From assembly GCA_949126835.1 (NCBI GenBank), contig OX421497.1, positions 43,484,226 through 43,548,225 on the forward strand: a stretch of DNA of 64,000 bases, written 5' to 3'. This DNA comes from Anisus vortex. Lineage: Eukaryota > Mollusca > Gastropoda > Planorbidae. This document shows, piece after piece, positions 25,111 to 35,700 of the stretch. Numbering within the stretch: position 1 is the first letter of the stretch; each line of letters starts with the position of its first letter. The notes beneath the pieces were generated by a model, which saw nothing but the letters and a program-made list of their open reading frames with translations, had not been told where the DNA came from and ran no database searches. The position numbers and the translations under genes were made by a program.

Positions 25111-25299
25111 GCCTGCACCAGTAGCGTAGCCAGGGGGGGGGGGGGAGCAGACAGGGGGAGCGGCCGCTCCCCCTACGACCATTTTCGAAAATAAAGGGCC
25201 TTTTCGGGAAAAAAAATTATTTAATTAATAATTTTAACAAGCCTCGAAGCACAATTTATGCTGTTTGTAATTTTTTTCTTTAAATTGCATTTCAAAAAT

Positions 25300-26354
25300 T
25301 TAATTTATTACAATCATTTTGAATCATTCAGCGTGCCAACAGCGTGAAAGTCAATATAAGCTTATAATAATATATAATATTATATTAATTCTTTAATGTT
25401 TGATCTCAGAATATCTGAGATTTACTCTAACATATTTTTTTAACCCGAAATGAAAATAGTGAAAATTACAGCAAGAGAAAGAGATACGCATAGGCTTAAT
25501 AATTATACAAACTGGGTAGTTATTTTAATGTTTAAAAATGTACATTCCTTAGTCATTAAAAATTTATAGAATTTTCAACTATCCTGTGTAATTTGATCAG
25601 TTTAGAGTTATAATAATTGTAAGCCATTATTTTTTTTTAAAGGAAACAAAAAAGTAACATTAAAAATATTAATGTAAAGAAAATGGTTTCATTATCTCCC
25701 TTCAAGTAAATTCTCCAAATTTGATGCTAGTGATACCAAACGAGTTAATTGTTTTAATATAACTAGTGTACTTCTGAAAATGCTCATCTATCTTAATTTG
25801 CCTTAAACTGGGGAAAGAGTTGAATGTTTTGAAATTGATTTCACTGAAAGATATGCACAGTTTCAATGCAAATCCATTCGAGTTGCCCAACACTTTGTAC
25901 CCAGTCTTGTAAATGAAAGTTTAACTCACTAAAATATGTCGCCAAGTCAAACAGAAACATTGGCTCCAACAGTCAGTTCTCCTCATTCAATAACATATCT
26001 TTTCCCATTAAAATACATCTTAATTGCTTCCAGACAAGAAAATAATCTATCCAGGACTTTACATATACTCCGTATGACTTTCTTCTAGAAGAGACTTGAG
26101 AAACTATACAATTAACTATCTTAACAATGATTTGTAAGTCCAATGATGGGAGCTTTGCATACAAAGATTCCTGTACTAAAACAGTCGACGTCCAGTGTGA
26201 TTCCCATGTAGTTCGGCATGCCAAACCCACTAATTATGATGACATACGCTGTTCTCACTTGCATTAAACAATATTCTTGGCGGTTTTTCGCGTGCCACTG
26301 AAAATCGTTCTGCGCGCCAAGTCTGGCACGCGTGTCTTAAGTTGCCGACCCCTA
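25300..26354. mobile_element. Nested GGTCGGCAACC-type hAT element, left end eroded
   Basis: The right end reads TTAAGTTGCCGACCCCTAA, preceded by the family sequence 'cgcgtgccactgaaaatcgt'. The left side keeps 'tcattcagcgtgccaaca', but the terminal motif is lost. It sits inside the element at 25119-26664. Confidence 0.7.
25690..26230 (-). pseudogene. hAT transposase fragment (GTF2IRD2/EPM2AIP1-like)
   Basis: On the minus strand one frame reads VKIVNCIVSQVSSRRKSYG. This is like the 'VKiVNfIra..lnhRqF' segment of domesticated and active hAT transposases of the GTF2IRD2 type. A later piece reads LNFHLQDW (normally LN.hLQG). Frameshifts and stops separate the pieces, so it is inactive. Confidence 0.6.
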
Positions 26355-26751
26355 ATATAGAGCATTCGCGCTGATTCTATAAATACTTTTCGATACTAGA
26401 TGTTCATCCCGAAAATGAGTAGTAGATGCAATCAATTTTGCAGAAATTCCCATTACTAGATTAGCTGATAGAAAAAGAATCGTGAATGGTTAAATAAAAA
26501 CTGCACTATTATACAGTGTGTGTATCCTGAGGCACAGGGTTTTCTTATAACACTTGATACGTACGAATTCTTAGTTATTCGATTAATCTTGAAAAATTGC
26601 TAAAAGTGGGGCCCTTTTCCAAAAATTTCGCTCCCCCTAGCGTCAAAACCTGGCTGCGCCACTGGCCTGCACGTGGGCCTAAGTCAAATATCTGACAACA
26701 TTAGCCTAATCATACCATACTATCTGAGACAATACTCAATAGGCCTAAACA

Positions 26752-26888
26752 TGAACCAGGAAAACCAATAACCTAACATCATTTAAAACATTAATAAAAA
26801 TGCAAGACTAGACTCGGACCACGGATGAGCGTAGGACGCAATAATCTTCTTTATAGAACGAGCGTCTGTAATGTATAAGATAAGATAA
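26752..26888 (+). mobile_element. CR1/L2-like 3' end
   Basis: Reads AACCAGGAAAACCAATAACC, then 'gcaagactagactcggacca', 'gcgtctgtaatgtataagat' and the TAAGATAA end. The coding part is truncated. Confidence 0.85.
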
Positions 26889-27034
26889 ATTTAAGTTAGG
26901 CTGCAGCAATAAAGAGTAGGCCTAATGCAAATGTGCTGCAATTTTATGATATCAGCTAGCCAGCCGTAAAAAAACAAAAAACGTACATGCATTGGCCTTT
27001 TAAAAAATAGGCTATAACGTATGGCAACGAAAAC

Positions 27035-27521
27035 CATAGACTATAAACACTATAATATAGGCCTACATGGACCGCTTGCTTTAGTTTTTTATGCTATCTT
27101 CTTTTTTTTTTTTTTGGCAATTCCCGATTCTAAATGAAGTAATTGTTATACAAGTTCCGTTTTATTAATTCGCATTTTTTTCGACTTTAAATGAATACTT
27201 GTAGGCCTATTAATCCTATTATCATTGACTATAATAAGATGGACCGCCTGCTCTATTCCTAGAGCTTTATGGTCTTTTCGGTGCGTACACAACACTGATC
27301 TATAAATGTTTCCGCTCTCTACCACTTTCGATTTTAATTTTTCATTGAGAAAATCATAGCGATTAAATAAAACAAAACTTGTATTTCAATAACTTTATTT
27401 CCTGTATAGCAATTACGTTATTTAGAATCGGGAATTCCGAACATCAGTGTTTCAAGTGATCATATAACAGAAATACTAAAGCAAGCGGTCCATGTAGGCC
27501 TATATTATATTATAGTCTATG
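27035..27521. mobile_element. MITE with about 45-bp terminal inverted repeats
   Basis: The left end CATAGACTATA (with 'ataggcctacatggaccgct' just inside) is mirrored at the right by 'agcggtccatgtaggcctat' and TATAGTCTATG. CGAAAAC stands on both sides (27028-27034, 27522-27528), a 7-bp target-site duplication. A related internal piece 'gatggaccgcctgct' lies at about 27239. Superfamily not assigned. Confidence 0.85.
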
Positions 27522-27529
27522 CGAAAACA

Positions 27530-28860
27530 AACATTCGGTGAATTTATGTAATTTGAACCCTTAACAGGAATTCCCAACTGCAGCCAGAAATTGAAACCTA
27601 ACAGTGGATAAAAAGGAGTCGAACGAAACATTCTCTTATAATACGATTTAGCCTTAATTAGCACGGGAGCTGGCAAACTGTCGCGCATGAACCCTTGTGG
27701 ATCGCGCCTCCGTTTCGAGCGCGCGTATTTACAAAATATGTAGATAATTATCCCTTTATTTGCTACTATTTTTTTTATTATTAATAGGCTATTTAATACT
27801 TGAATTAATAGAAATAGTAATTCCACATGTAATTTGATATGAACATTTTCATTTTAAAATAATGATTTGATTAAAATGTAATTTATTTCCCCTTCTCCTT
27901 ACCATCCTGCTTTTACCATTAATCATTAATCATAGCTCGTATTGCGTTGCTCTGATTATAAGCCTTGCGCTTTCAAAAATGTGCCCACCGTTGATCAATA
28001 AAAAAAGTTTTAGAGCTAGGATTGGTGTAGCAGAGCTCACCAGGTGAACTACCATTGACTAATAGAACAGAGATCGATTCTCTTGGGTGTTGTGTTATTA
28101 GGCCTAAGTGTGTTGGAAATGGTAGATTGAGGAAGAAAAAATGTAAATGTATGTCAGAGATTTATTAGCTTGGGATATTCCAGCAGGATCTTGGGACATC
28201 CCAGCAGGATATGTTCATCACAATGTTTTCCCCTCCCCCTTTTAGATATAAATAGATCAAAACAGAAACATCATAAAACACAATCTATTATTTATTGCAA
28301 TAAAACTCAACTTATAGTAGGTTAAGGTGGAAATAATTTTTGCTGTTGTAGTTTTTTGTATAGGCCTACTTCCAAATATTTGAATTAGAATTTTTTTTGT
28401 CCGTACTTTATCCAATTGCTGATTTTTCTATTCGATTTTTGTTTATTATGGTAATGTAATGTTGGGCCCTTTTGTTTTGTGGATCGTGGTTATCTGCATC
28501 ATTCGCATATTGCACCTTATGAGCCACGAATTATAGGCCTAGTAAATTTTCGCGGTACCATCCTTGCCCTGATGACCCCATATAATCTATACCTATTCTG
28601 TGGATGCCCCTAAGCACGTGCCCTTTTGCGTAATGGTTGATCTATCCCTACCTGGTAGCAATTCTTCGAAACTGATGGAAGTGACTTGCAAAATAATAGG
28701 CTTGGATTCCTATTAACTTTCTTTAAAAAAAACAACTTGGTGGAAATAGAGCCCTCAAGCTAAGTTTGATATTATGGCGAGACGGGCAATACAACTGCCC
28801 ATGGCCATCAAGGTAATTTAATATAAGCTTATGGATTTAAAAAAAAGGAAGTAATTATAG
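27530..28860. other. Intergenic, no gene seen
   Basis: AT-rich DNA with a possible SINE-like repeat at 28020-28200 (a GATCGATTCTC B-box-like motif and similarity to 6480-6540). Repeated 'ccagcaggatcttgggacat' and 'ccagcaggatatg' occur at about 28180-28210. No exon supported. Confidence 0.4.
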
Positions 28861-28861
28861 C

Positions 28862-29090
28862 CAATACGTGGGGCATGGTGACGAGCGGTTCAAATCCTTA
28901 GGGAGGCCAGGGTTTATTCCTGGGACTGGAGGGTGTCCCTGAGTCTATCCAGCTTAGATGAGACCTGACATTATAGTTGGGGTAAAGTAAAGGCGGTTGG
29001 ATATTGTGCTGGCCACAGAAACTGAGGAACGCTGCTTCACCTGCCCTATGATCAATTTGGTCCGACGGGTACTTTGCTATAAAGCCAATG
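28862..29090 (+). mobile_element. tRNA-derived SINE
   Basis: Contains a degraded B-box region 'ggttcaaatcctta', then 'ctggagggtgtccc', 'gttggggtaaagtaaaggcg', 'gtgctggccacagaaact' and 'atttggtccgacgggtactt'. The same order occurs at 59081-59347, so this is a second copy of one family. Confidence 0.8.
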
Positions 29091-29103
29091 TGAGCACGGA
29101 GTG

Positions 29104-29275
29104 GTTTGCTGAACAAACCAGGAAAACCAGTATCTTATCGACATTTAATTTAAAACGGGAATTATAAAGCAAAACTAGCAGACTCTATCACCTATAAGCA
29201 TAGGACGCTATAAGCTTCAGTATAGATGGCGCGACTGTAGGCTAACATAATATATAGACTAAGATAAGATAGCTA
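29104..29275 (+). mobile_element. CR1/L2-like 3' end, degraded
   Basis: Begins GAACAAACCAGGAAAACCAG and ends after GACTAAGATAAGATAG. It follows directly on the SINE at 28862-29090. Confidence 0.7.
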
Positions 29276-29279
29276 TTAG

Positions 29280-29980
29280 GCCTACGTGGTAGACTAAATT
29301 CATGGAATTTAATAAGCATCTTACAACCAGTCTGTTCAAATTGACCCAAAATATCATACTTATAAAATTCCCCAAACATTGATAACAAACTAAAAGCCTC
29401 AAATTATAGGCTGCTATGTCTATCATAGATGCGCCCAATAGACATAGGCCCTATAGACCTATAGATTAGCCTATATATTGATCTAAAATTGGACAAGTAG
29501 TGAATATTGGCCAATAAAAAAAATTGTGTCGACAATATTATACCGGGTATAATAACCTGCTTATATATCTATATGGGCCCTGCTGTATAAGGCATTTTAT
29601 AAGTAGTCCCATGCCTTTTAATTATACTAAACTATTGATTGGAGCTACGGATAACCGAATTTATAGGGCGCTTATATCAAAACCGGATACCGTTGTTTTT
29701 TTTAAATATAGGGCCTACGAAGCGGATGTCATTTCCGGATTTTCGGTAAAACCATTTAGAAGTTTAAATCTAAGCTTATATGTTTAGAATTATAACTTTA
29801 AAAAATAGTCGGGTTTTTAAATCCTTTTTAAACAGTAGGCTAATAGTATAGGCCTATCGATATTTACTTTATTTACCTACTAATATCAATAATGCTGTTA
29901 ACTGTTATGTTTCTTAGCAGCCAAAATTAAAGACACAATTTTAAATTGTTTGAAATAAGTAAAGTAGGCATATCCTATGG
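29280..29980. other. Intergenic, no gene
   Basis: Low-complexity AT-rich DNA with TAGGCCTA motifs. No supported exon. Confidence 0.4.
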
Positions 29981-29982
29981 TG

Positions 29983-30353
29983 CAGGGGTCGGGAACCTTT
30001 TTGTCTAAGAGAGCCATGGACACCGCATATTTTGAAAAGTAATTCTGTGAGAGCCATTTTACTACAAATTTAAGTAAATGTGTACAAGAGTTATTTCCCT
30101 TTAATTACAATGAATGCAGGGTTTCTATTTTTCTGTCTTTTAGGTCAGCGGAGTTTATCTCTTTTACCACTTCTGATGCTTAGCTGCAGTAGACTTTAGC
30201 TCATCTGTAGAATGAAATATTGATATGTAATTAATATGTAGATCAAAGGAGTCTAAAGAAACATATTTTTTTAATCGCACATTCGTCTGCGAGCCAGATC
30301 CAGCCATCAATAGAGCCACATCTGGCTCGCGAGCCATGGGTTCCCCACCCCTG
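29983..30353. mobile_element. hAT-type MITE (CAGGGGTCGGGAACC family)
   Basis: Left end CAGGGGTCGGGAACCTTTTT and right end GGTTCCCCACCCCTG are inverted repeats. The flanks CTATGGTG and CTATAGTA match at 6 of 8 positions. The interior has 'gagagccat' and 'gcgagccagatcc' motifs that form sub-terminal inverted pieces. Non-coding. Confidence 0.85.
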
Positions 30354-30569
30354 CTATAGTACCTATACTTAATACTATAAGTATAGTATAATTATAACTT
30401 ATATTCAATATATTGTAAATAAGCTTAGCCTATACAAAACAAAGTAAGAAAGAGTTCGTTTTTTTCCTATACCTTTCACTTTCAATATTTTATTTAAAAG
30501 ACAATAATTCTATAACATCTCATGTTTATTAATAATGTTACTTACATTATTTACAATTTTGCTTTACAG

Positions 30570-30682
30570 CTTTCTGACATAAAAATAACAGAGATTCCTA
30601 AATCTGGCCATAAGGCTGCTTCATCAATGCAGTTTCTAGTTTCTATAGTTTACTATCAAGGCAATGTATTCAGTGGAGACAG
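30570..30682 (+). other. Candidate upstream exon of the BIR-peptidase gene
   Basis: A good acceptor (tttgctttacag) precedes 113 nt that end at a GTACCG donor. One frame stays open through it (IKITEIPKSGHKAAS). Both this exon and the one at 31516 start with CTTTCT(G/A)AC. The next exon has an in-frame TGA before its ATG, so this would be a 5' untranslated exon if it joins the gene. It could also be chance. Confidence 0.3.
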
Positions 30683-30756
30683 GTACCGTATGATTTGGAA
30701 AAATAGAAATCATTAGGCCTACTTATATACTGTAATGTATATAGATATAGCCTATA

Positions 30757-30989
30757 CTTATATTCCTTGTCCCCTATGCGAGAACAAATGCATATAAGTA
30801 CTCTTTCTTCCCGAGTGGCATTTGGGCATGGAATGGGTTGCCTGAACAAACCAGGAAAACCAGTAACTTAACATCATTTAAAACATTAATCAAAATGCAA
30901 GACTAGACTCGGACCACGGATGAGCGTAGGACGCAACAATCTTTTCTATAGAAGGAGCGTCTGTAATGTATAAGATAAGATAAGATATA
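30757..30989 (+). mobile_element. CR1/L2-like 3' end
   Basis: Carries the C-terminal coding segment (YKYSFFPSGIWAWNGLPEQT) and the tail to TAAGATAAGATAAGAT. High similarity to the copies at 43.6 and 44.5 kb. Confidence 0.88.
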
Positions 30990-31272
30990 TAGGCCTATTA
31001 GTCTAAAAGCAAATTTAATATTTAAATTCAGGCAATTCAGCTTCCATTAAGTTGCTAGCAGGTGCCTAAAAAATAAATTGAAATTTTAAATGTCCTAAGC
31101 AATTTTACTATTTTTTTTATTGTAATTGTAATTTTAAAGTCTTAAAGTTTGTAACACTCTTTAAATTAGATTTTACAGTTTTGTTGAACACAAAAATTGA
31201 ACTGGATTTATGATCTTTCTGCTGCATGAAGAACTGTAGAGCTTTTTTTTCTTTTTCTTTTATGGTTTAGAA

Positions 31273-31421
31273 AATGGGCCGTATTGCTGCTGAGAGTTAA
31301 CACCCTTGCCCCTTATACAAGTCAATATTTTATGACTGACTTGTAAATTACAAGTCAGTCATAAAAGATTGACTTGTATAAGGGGCAAGGGTGTTAACTC
31401 TCAGCAGCAATACGGCCCATT
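31273..31421. repeat. Near-perfect 149-bp foldback (inverted repeat)
   Basis: Two 74-bp arms (31273-31346 and 31348-31421) around a one-base centre at 31347 are reverse complements with one mismatch. The outer ends are AATGGGCCGTATTGCTGCTG and its inverse. It lies 95 bp before the exon that holds the start codon of the BIR-peptidase gene. The most likely explanation is a foldback-type MITE. A transcript across it would form a very stable hairpin. Confidence 0.95.
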
Positions 31422-31515
31422 AGTTTTATTTAATTGACTTAGCTCTGTATACCAGTAATTTAAAATCATTATTTGACTAATTACTAATTATGATTTTTTG
31501 TATTTTTTATTTTAG

Positions 31516-31572
31516 CTTTCTAACCATGAAGAAATATTAAGACCAGTCGATATCTCCTGACACGTCAACATC
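31516..31572 (+). other. 5' untranslated part of exon 1
   Basis: Follows an acceptor-like 'tattttttattttag' (ending 31515). Codons upstream of the ATG contain an in-frame TGA at 31558-31560, which fixes 31573 as the first usable start. Whether 31515 is a real splice site is unproven. Confidence 0.5.
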
Positions 31573-32734
31573 ATGGCCAAAATTCAGTTTTTCTTTTTTA
31601 TATGTATTATTATTCTTTTAACTCTGTTTTCAACTGTGTGTCAGGAGACTGCCCTTCACAAAAACAACCAATCCATTGATCAATGTGAAATTTTCAAAAA
31701 TGACACTTTTGGCCATGATTTACATAAAAGTAATAATATACAAAAGGATTTTGTAGATGTCAACAACAGTGAAGCAAAAAGTGGACTATCTAATCATGTG
31801 ATAGGATTAAATGAAAAGAAAATGGAAAATAAATCAATAATTTGCAAGAAGGAAACATTTGATCAAGATAATAATACAAATTCTAGAGATATCAAAGACT
31901 TTAAGAGAACAGTGCCAGGACAAGAATACAATGAAACCTTAAAGTGTTTTAAAATTAGAAAGCCAATTTGTCCTTCTCCTTTCCACAGTCCTAGTTCATT
32001 ACTTATTGACCTTAATGAAAGACAAAGGCTTATTGATAATATCACATTGAAAGTTAATTTTCAAGACTCAAAAAAGCTACCTTTAATGTTCATTGCTGTA
32101 ATCCTAATGATAATTACTAGCAAACAGTTGAATTTTATAGCCCAACTATCATATTTCAAAATGTTGCCTACATTTGATAACAGTTTACTGATAAAGAATA
32201 ACTTAGAAAACTGTGTTGACATTAAAACTATTTTAAAGTCGTCTGATATTAAGATGAAAGACACAAATTATTACAAGGATCCAATAGGTACACCTGATAA
32301 ATCCATTTTTCATTTGCCTCACCAAACTGCTTTTCAAAACTTTTCACAGTTTTTTGTCTATCCTGTATTTAATATGACAAGATTAGCTTCATACCGTCCA
32401 ATTTCATTAGCTGAAAGTCCAATTTCATTTTCCGAGCTATCAGAAGCTGGATTTTATTTCTTAAGCCAAGAAAATGCAATTGTATGTGAATGCTGCAAAA
32501 AAATTTTCAATTTGATGTCTGTAGTGACAAGTCCGTCAAATGCCATATATCACAACCATGGATGTCAATATATTAGAGATGAAATGCCAGCTGGAAATAT
32601 GCCTAATAGAATCAGTACCAGCTTAGGAGCTTCCCATTTTGTAACTTCATCCAACCAACATGAAAATATGTCACAAAACCTTTCCATCCCAGGATTTTCA
32701 GAACTAAACATGACACAGGACATAATGCCTTTAG
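31573..32734 (+). CDS. Exon 1: signal-peptide-like start, linker and unusual BIR1
   Basis: Encodes MAKIQFFFFICIIILLTLFS as a strongly hydrophobic start ending near VCQETA, like a signal peptide or signal anchor. A long Asn/Lys-rich linker with several N-x-S/T sites follows, then a second hydrophobic patch at about 171-184 (PLMFIAVILMIITS). BIR1 reads MTRLASYR, LSEAGFYFL, IVCECC and IYHNHGC. Its ligand spacing (C305, C308, H327, C331) is C-x2-C-x18-H-x3-C, not the canonical x16/x6. A secretory start on a protein with BIR and RING domains is odd. It may be a membrane anchor with cytosolic domains, or the start could be misassigned. Confidence 0.75.
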
Positions 32735-35700
32735 GTATGTAATAATCAGTTAATTACAAGTAAATACCTAGTTATTTTCATCATCATATTTTCATGTGTG
32801 CTATACATGTTGAAGCATTTACTGTTATTAGTTTTAAAATTATCATAATTTGAAATACAATAATATAATTTTTTATTGACTTGTTCAAAAAGATGCAATC
32901 AAATTAATAAACTTGAGGTTTGAGTTGTTGTTTTTTTATAAATTAATTTTGTTTTTAAATTTCAACTCCAATCATTTTATTTGTCAGATATTTCAGCATT
33001 TCTGCTTGAAGGTTTACAAGACTTTGGCTTATCACCTCATACTATTAGTAAGTTTTGTATGAACAAGTACAATTTAATCTTGGGCCAATAATTATCTATA
33101 GAAAAAGTATGATTTAATATAAATATATATGTATATAAAATATACCACAACTATGACTCTTAAAAAATTGAATTGATGTATTTTTAAAATATCTACATAG
33201 ATAGGATTTAGCTCAAATCTTTTTATATATTTCAGATGGCCCCACATTAGTTAAAAATCAGAACTCTAGAAAGGATGATTGTTCATGTGAGGAAAACAAC
33301 AAATATCTTCAACTACAAAACTTAGAGATTCCTTACTTAGAAAGCCAATTCCAGAATGAGTTTTTTGTTCAGTTCCTAACCAGATGTGCTCGACTCACGG
33401 CTAAAATAGAGCGCAAGGACATGGAAATGTTTGGTAGTGGTTATGTTATACATTTTCCCTGCAGAAAAGTCTTGTCAAATTCTATTCAACAAATGCCCGA
33501 GTGGAATGAGGACCTCAAAAAGATGTTTCAGGACAATCCAGAAGTAGGAATAGTTTTTATTCAGACCACGAGTCATCTCTTTCCTGAAGCAGGAAGTGCT
33601 ATTACGGACACAGAAGTCAGCCTATCTCTTGATGACAGCAGATATAACAACCTGAAGCTTAACGGACATTTTGTTTTTTTTAGCACTAAAAAGGGAATAT
33701 CTCAGGCTATTTTAGTCTGTTTTACCGCTGATATGGATGCTATTGAACGTATTAATGAATTGCAGAAAGACTTTTTAAGTGCTGCTCGTAATGTGACAGA
33801 TGAATGCAAAGAGTTCATGTCTAGGTCTGTATTTATAATAAGCCATCCACATGGAAAGGAAAAGAAGTTGTCATTTGGTCAATCATCTGTGGGGAAATAT
33901 ATTATCTTGAATAATGAAGGTCGAGAAATATTGTCGGAATACAATCAGTCGAGTAAGTGTCTAATTTTCAAAAACAGTTTATTTTGTTGTATTCATTCTA
34001 TATTTGTCTACAGGGCTAGTGAATTGATTAAGTATTAGTTTCTCTCTATTGTGTATACCACAATCTTGACTATCTATAAGTCAATCTATCTAAAATGATT
34101 GGACAGCTCAAAAAGATATCAATCATCAAAATCATTTTCTAATCATTTAACATGCACAAAGGGTAAGCAAGGAAAACTAAATAGATATCAATCATTAATA
34201 TCAAACTTGAACTTTAAAGCAAATTAGCAGAAGAAAAAAAATGTATAACTGAATTAATTCTTGTATTATTGAATGAATATAAATGAATACAATTCTTCAT
34301 CCACACAACTCTGAAGGCATTTTGCTTCTCTCTAGTGAATGTTTTTACATCCTCTATTATATAATAAATAAACCTTGTTTATCCCAGCAGTACCGTCATC
34401 GTCAGGGATTCTCAGAAAGGCATTGCTATATGATGCTTTAACTTGTGATGGATCTTCAGGTGCTCCTGTTGTAGCCTTCACAAAAGCTTCTGGGAGTGCT
34501 GAGTGTATTTTAGACATATGGACTCACAATGGAATCAATATACCAGATACTAAGGGGGTTGCAGTCATGAGAGGTATTTATACATTTTTGTTCAATACAT
34601 ATGTATGCAATGCATTAATTGTATGCAACAAAAAAATATGTCTAAATGTATAAGCCAGACGGATGCGACTATTTCTTTTTTCAAAGGACTTCCTTTTTTG
34701 TTGCCAAGTTTAAACTTTTCCTTCAAAAATGTTTGTTTTTATTCATGCCGCCACATCAAAAATACAACAACTACCCCCCTCCGAATGTTTAAATAATTAT
34801 AATTATTTTTTTTTGTTATGGTAAAACTTAAACAATAACCATTGAGTAAAGCCAACAAGAATTCATTGGTTGATATATACACCTATATATTATAGCCTAT
34901 ATATCTACATCTAGCCATCTACCTATAAATCTATCTATCTATCTCTATTTAACTATCTAGCTTGAGGTTGTGTTAAGAAATTTTACAGATGAAACAATAT
35001 TTTACTTTTTTTTTCCTGTGTCTGGTCATATCCCCTAAGATAATATACATACTTGGTATATAATTCATGGCTTTTATATACCGGTATTTATATTAATAGA
35101 AAGTCTAGAGTGAGTTTTTAATAACATACTTAAACTTGTATTCTTTACCTTTTAAAGTATCAATAATTTAAAATATTTTTTCAGAATACATTCATGAGGA
35201 AAATACATCTGTAGAAAGTAGTGAAATAAATTCAACCTTCAATTCTAACGGAGGGCAACAAAGTATTCCACCAATGTTTGAGGCCTCTACTGTATTGATC
35301 GGGGATACACAACTGAGAACCACATACCAAGTTCCACCTTCATATCCTATTTTCAGTACAACACTGAAGAGAGTAGAGAGTTTTCAAGGTTGGAAGTTTA
35401 CACACATTATGAGTCCAAATGTTTTGGCAGAAGCAGGATTCTTTTCTGCTGGTAAGTTGAGTCAATTAAAAAAATGTGTTATAATATTTGTCCCAATTTT
35501 ATATTCATTTTTTTAAAACATATTTCAATATTTGTTTTCTTGAAAAACTCAATTACATGTTTTTAGAATATAAAGATATACATAAGTGACCAATCTTGTA
35601 GCCTTTTGAACCAAAAGTATGTTTTCAATACAATAAACAAAAATATAACTTGTAAGTTTGGAATTGTCAGCTAGTAAGGGCTAATCCGTATTAAATTGCT

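Larger units (their letters stand above)
25119..26664. mobile_element. hAT element with perfect 8-bp target-site duplication
   Basis: Begins CAGTAGCGTAGCCAGGG and ends CCTGGCTGCGCCACTG, inverted repeats of the CAGTGGCGTAGCC family. GCCTGCAC is present at 25111-25118 and 26665-26672. The interior is largely a second element of the GGTCGGCAACC family (about 25300-26354), which carries a decayed hAT transposase on the minus strand. Confidence 0.93.

Noticed and set aside
27500..27826. 108-codon minus-strand frame as a gene
   Set aside because: It begins near the MITE end and has no domain or splice logic.
29524..29787. 87-codon plus-strand frame
   Set aside because: Contains TAGGCCTA-type intergenic motifs and no recognisable domain or splice sites.
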